DNA of 64,000 nucleotides from RHKX01 sp046330285 (GTDB lineage: Bacteria > Actinomycetota > Thermoleophilia > Solirubrobacterales > 70-9). A program made the translations under genes and the position numbers. This document shows, piece after piece, positions 61,435 through 64,000 of this stretch (positions are counted from its first letter, which is position 1; each line of letters starts with the position of its first letter). The stretch is from contig JAXLSX010000013.1 in the NCBI GenBank assembly GCA_046330285.1, positions 19,433-83,432 of the forward strand, written 5' to 3'. The notes below the pieces were generated by a model. It had not been told where the DNA came from. It ran no database searches and was given only the letters and a program-made list of their open reading frames with translations.

Positions 61435-61534
61435 TCCCCGGCTGGGGCCCAACACATATGTCATCCCGTCCCGTACCACCGCGCCGACCGACCGGACCGG
61501 ACGCGAAGCGGAGGATCCGGTCGGAGTTGTCTTT
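61435..61534 (-). repeat. structured post-stop repeat, copy C (after gltA)
   Basis: Sense orientation is that of gltA, whose stop TAA is 61537-61535. Stem on the plus strand CCGACCGGA (61488-61496) / TCCGGTCGG (61516-61524), with 19-nt loop CCGGACGCGAAGCGGAGGA (61497-61515), the same loop as copy A. The head is TCCCCGGCTGGGG, then ACACATATGT and CATCCCGTCC. On the plus strand the stem is followed by GTCTTTTT, so here it may also terminate the gene ending at 61228. Confidence 0.8.
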
Positions 61535-62881
61535 TTAGGCGCCGCGGCGGGCCTTGACCGGCCGGCGGGCCGGCGGGCCGGTGATCTTCTCCGGGCCCTC
61601 GCGATCGCTCATCTCGACGTAGGTGCGGTCGCGCTCGCCCGTGTAGATCTGGCGGGGCCGGGCGATCTTCTGCTCGGAGTCGCCGTTCATCTCCATCCAC
61701 TGGGCCATCCAGCCGGAGGTGCGGGGGATCGCGAAGATCACCGTGAACATCTCGCTCGGGATGCCGAGGGCCTCGTAGATGAGGCCGGAGTAGAAGTCGA
61801 CGTTCGGGTAGAGCTTGCGGGAGGTGAAGTACTCGTCGTCGAGCGCCTGCTTCTCGAGCTCGGTGGCGATCTCGAGAAGCGGGTTGTCGCCGGTCACCTC
61901 GAGTACCTCGTCGACGTGCTTCTTGATGATTCGCGCCCGCGGGTCGTAGTTCTTGTAGACGCGGTGGCCGAAGCCCATCAGCTTCTCGTCGCGGTTCTTG
62001 ACGCCCTCGAGGAAGCCGGGGATGTTCTCGACCTTCTCGATCCGGCGCAGCATCCGGAGGACCGCCTCGTTGGCGCCGCCGTGCAGCGGGCCGTAGAGGG
62101 CCGCGACGCCGGCCGCGATCGCCGAGTAGGGGTCGACCTGGGAGGAGCCGACGGCGCGGACAGCGGCCGTTGAGCAGTTCTGCTCGTGGTCGGCGTGGAG
62201 GATGAAGAGGACGTCGAGTGCCTTCGCGAGCCGAGGATCGGCCTCGTACTTGACCTCGGTCATCTTCCGCATCATCCCGAGGAAGTTGGAGGCGTAGTCG
62301 AGGTCGTTGTCGGGATAGACGTAGGGGAGGCCGAGGCTGTGGCGGTAGGAGAAGGCCGCGAGCGTCGGCATCTTCGCGATCAGGCGGATCGCCGCCATGT
62401 AGCGCTCCTCGTCGTTGTCGATCTCCTTGGCGTGGGGGTAGAAGGTCGACATCGCGCCGACGCCCGCCAGGAGGATCCCCATCGGGTGCGCGTCGTGGCG
62501 GAACCCGCGGTAGAAGGCCTTCATGTCCTCGTGGACGAAGGTGTGATGGGTCACGTCGTAGACCCAGCGCTCGAGCTGCGGCTCGGTCGGCAGCTCGCCG
62601 AAGATCAGGAGGTATGCGACCTCGAGGTAGGACGACTTCTCACACAGCTCCTCGATCGAGTAACCGCGGTGCTGGAGGACGCCCGCCTCGCCGTCGATGT
62701 AGGTGATCGCCGACCGGCACGAAGCCGTGTTCGTGTAGCCCGGGTCGTAGGCCATCATCCCGAAGTCGTCCTCGTTCACCTTGATCTGCCGGAGATCGAT
62801 CCCCTTGATCGTCTCGTCGGTGATGTCGACGTCGTAGGTCTTGCCCGTGCGGTTATCGGTGATGGTGAGAGTGTCTGCCAC
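61535..62881 (-). CDS. gltA: citrate synthase (type II)
   Basis: 448 residues. Condenses acetyl-CoA with oxaloacetate. Catalytic segments are LHADHEQNCSTAAVR (His), PLHGGANEAVLRMLRRI (His) and MGFGHRVYKNYDPRA (the substrate-binding Arg and following Asp region). N-terminal DITDETIKGIDLR and DPGYTNTASCRSAITYIDG match the long hexameric bacterial enzyme. A Lys/Arg-rich C-terminal tail PPARRPVKARRGA follows. Ends at repeat copy C. With acnA and the E2-E1 fusion it gives TCA coverage in this window. Confidence 0.95.
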   Translation of the reverse strand: MADTLTITDNRTGKTYDVDITDETIKGIDLRQIKVNEDDFGMMAYDPGYTNTASCRSAITYIDGEAGVLQHRGYSIEELCEKSSYLEVAYLLIFGELPTEPQLERWVYDVTHHTFVHEDMKAFYRGFRHDAHPMGILLAGVGAMSTFYPHAKEIDNDEERYMAAIRLIAKMPTLAAFSYRHSLGLPYVYPDNDLDYASNFLGMMRKMTEVKYEADPRLAKALDVLFILHADHEQNCSTAAVRAVGSSQVDPYSAIAAGVAALYGPLHGGANEAVLRMLRRIEKVENIPGFLEGVKNRDEKLMGFGHRVYKNYDPRARIIKKHVDEVLEVTGDNPLLEIATELEKQALDDEYFTSRKLYPNVDFYSGLIYEALGIPSEMFTVIFAIPRTSGWMAQWMEMNGDSEQKIARPRQIYTGERDRTYVEMSDREGPEKITGPPARRPVKARRGA

Positions 62882-62917
62882 TTGTCTCTCCTCGATCGGT
62901 GTCTGAAAAGCTCGGGA

Positions 62918-63841
62918 CTAGTATCCCAGCAACGCCTCATTACCCCGTTCGCGGAGAATCAGCGCTAATTCCGCCGAGACGGCCGTCCGGTCCGTAGCCG
63001 CGACGTAGTCGTAGCGGCGAACCAGGTAGCCGGCGCGACCGAGCTGGACGTCCCGTTCGTTGTCGCTGCGGCGCTGCCGCGGCGTCAGATGGTCGCCGCC
63101 GTCCGCCTCGACGACGAACCGCTCCCGCTCCCAGAGGAAGTCGACCCCCCACCCGAGCAGGGGCACGCTGATCGCCGGCACCGGCAGGGCGTTGTCGCGA
63201 CACGTCTGGAGGATCACCTCCTCCAGCCACGACCTCGTCGCCTCGAGCGGCAGCGGCGACTCGGCGAGGAGGGCGCGGATGACACCGGCCCCGCGCCGCG
63301 ACGGGCTCGCCGCGCGCAGCTCGGCGAGACGGTGCCGGTCGAGCACCCGCAGCTTCTCCGCCTGCTCGAAGGCGCGGCGGGTCTGCAGCGGCGGGAGGAT
63401 GGACGCCAGGTCCCAGACGGTGCGGGTGGCCGTGGTCGTCGGGATCCCGCGATGGAGGGATACGTCGGTGAGGGAGCGAACGCGATGAACCGCCACGCCG
63501 TCGGGGTTGCACCCTGACGAACGCGGGACCGAGACATGGACCGCCAAGCGCTGGTCCCGAGGCAGGATCCCGCGGCACTGACCGGCGGACCCGAAGCTCA
63601 GAGCCGAGCTCGGACCGCAGGCCAGTACGCCCGCCAGCCAGCGCGCCTCCTGCGGAATTCGCCGATGCCCTACGGCGTAGACGCCGCGGTGCAGTGGGTG
63701 GAGACGGCCCTGGTCGACCCAGACGGCGATCGTCGAGCCGGGAATGCCGACCTCCAACAGCTGTCGTCGCGCCACGACCCCGTGCTGGCGAAACGCGAGT
63801 TCGGCGATTGCCGCGGACAATGGGCGCGATTCGTCCAACAT
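62918..63841 (-). CDS. AbiEi-type wHTH protein with DUF559 nuclease-like domain
   Basis: 307 residues. The N-terminal winged helix of the AbiEi antitoxin type has HGVVARRQLLEVGIPGSTIAVWV, quoted in parts: HGVVARRQLLEVG and IPGSTIAVWV. LHPLHRGVYAVGH is the typical second block. The C-terminal DUF559 (Vsr-like restriction-endonuclease fold) contains VDFLWERERFVVEADGGDH and a following basic region, including an Asp and Glu that could be catalytic. Such proteins are common singletons in actinobacterial genomes with unknown roles in defence or toxin control. No AbiEii toxin lies next to it. Confidence 0.82.
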   Translation of the reverse strand: MLDESRPLSAAIAELAFRQHGVVARRQLLEVGIPGSTIAVWVDQGRLHPLHRGVYAVGHRRIPQEARWLAGVLACGPSSALSFGSAGQCRGILPRDQRLAVHVSVPRSSGCNPDGVAVHRVRSLTDVSLHRGIPTTTATRTVWDLASILPPLQTRRAFEQAEKLRVLDRHRLAELRAASPSRRGAGVIRALLAESPLPLEATRSWLEEVILQTCRDNALPVPAISVPLLGWGVDFLWERERFVVEADGGDHLTPRQRRSDNERDVQLGRAGYLVRRYDYVAATDRTAVSAELALILRERGNEALLGY

Positions 63842-63930
63842 GCTGGATGAATCCCGCCCACTGCGGTCGCGCCCCGCCCTCGACCCGTTCGGTGCAAACG
63901 CCCCGCGGAAGACCGCCGGCGTCCGTTCCC

Positions 63931-64000
63931 CTAGAAGTGGGTCAGGTCCTTGAACGCCGTTACGCGGGCGTCGATCTCGTCGCGCTCGAGGCGGCGGACG
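63931..64000 (-). CDS. C-terminus of an unidentified protein, truncated by the window edge
   Basis: On the minus strand an open frame enters at 64000 and ends at TAG 63933-63931, encoding the last 22 residues (VRRLERDEIDARVTAFKDL then THF). Codon use is gene-like. Too short to identify. Confidence 0.45.
   Translation of the reverse strand, partial: VRRLERDEIDARVTAFKDLTHF

Overview
The window is a contiguous piece of a high-GC chromosome that reads as an actinobacterium. GTG/TTG starts, an actinobacterial pst-phoU set, 11-bp-phased PHO boxes, a fused 2-oxoglutarate dehydrogenase E2-E1 gene and a c-di-AMP riboswitch ahead of an NlpC/P60 gene all fit. Several families (polyP and CHAD genes, DUF3817, SHOCT, AbiEi-DUF559) would suit the class Thermoleophilia (Solirubrobacterales), but that placement is inference. 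I see no rRNA, tRNA, insertion sequence, prophage or CRISPR array. Most of the sequence is ordinary, densely packed chromosome.

Region 1 (1-15.2 kb) is a phosphate and polyphosphate block. It holds the end of uppP, a PhoP/PhoB-like response regulator, pstS-pstC-pstA-pstB-phoU, a DUF47 protein, a TIM-barrel sugar-phosphate isomerase-like gene, ppx, two genes that each encode half of a CHAD domain, a PHP-glycosyltransferase fusion and ppk. Five separate places in this block carry 7-mers related to GTTCACA/GTTAACC at exact 11-nt steps, in front of the regulator, pstS, the isomerase, ppx and the PHP-GT-ppk pair. The whole block is therefore probably one Pi-starvation regulon.

Region 2 (15.2-33.2 kb) is amino acid and polyamine metabolism. 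It holds an FAD amine oxidase-like protein, a DUF308 membrane protein, an APC permease with UspA and DUF2283, methylmalonate-semialdehyde dehydrogenase, a lipid kinase divergent from a PAP2 phosphatase, and a potA-D-B-C-aldehyde dehydrogenase operon. That operon is divergent from a class III aminotransferase, a PucR regulator and alanine dehydrogenase. Together they can import a polyamine, transaminate it onto pyruvate, oxidise the aminoaldehyde and regenerate pyruvate from alanine with release of ammonia.

Region 3 (33.2-49.2 kb) is mixed. It holds an NlpC/P60 cell-wall hydrolase behind a c-di-AMP riboswitch, an SDR, an acidic protein, aconitase, SRPBCC and DUF3817 proteins, a DHA2 MFS exporter convergent with a MarR regulator, the 1443-residue E2-E1 2-oxoglutarate dehydrogenase, a glycine-rich secreted protein and a photolyase.

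Region 4 (49.3-59.3 kb) looks like fatty-alcohol and lipid metabolism: an alcohol-forming fatty acyl-CoA reductase, a GMC oxidoreductase, an extended SDR, an alpha/beta hydrolase, an alkyl-DHAP synthase-like enzyme and a pair of acyl-CoA dehydrogenases. Region 5 (59.3-64 kb) holds a SHOCT membrane protein, two small conserved-looking genes, citrate synthase and an AbiEi-DUF559 protein. The most unusual non-coding signal is a structured repeat found three times (33.2 kb twice, 61.4 kb), each copy just after a stop codon. Its loop is conserved, its 9-bp stem sequence differs between copies, and pairing is kept.
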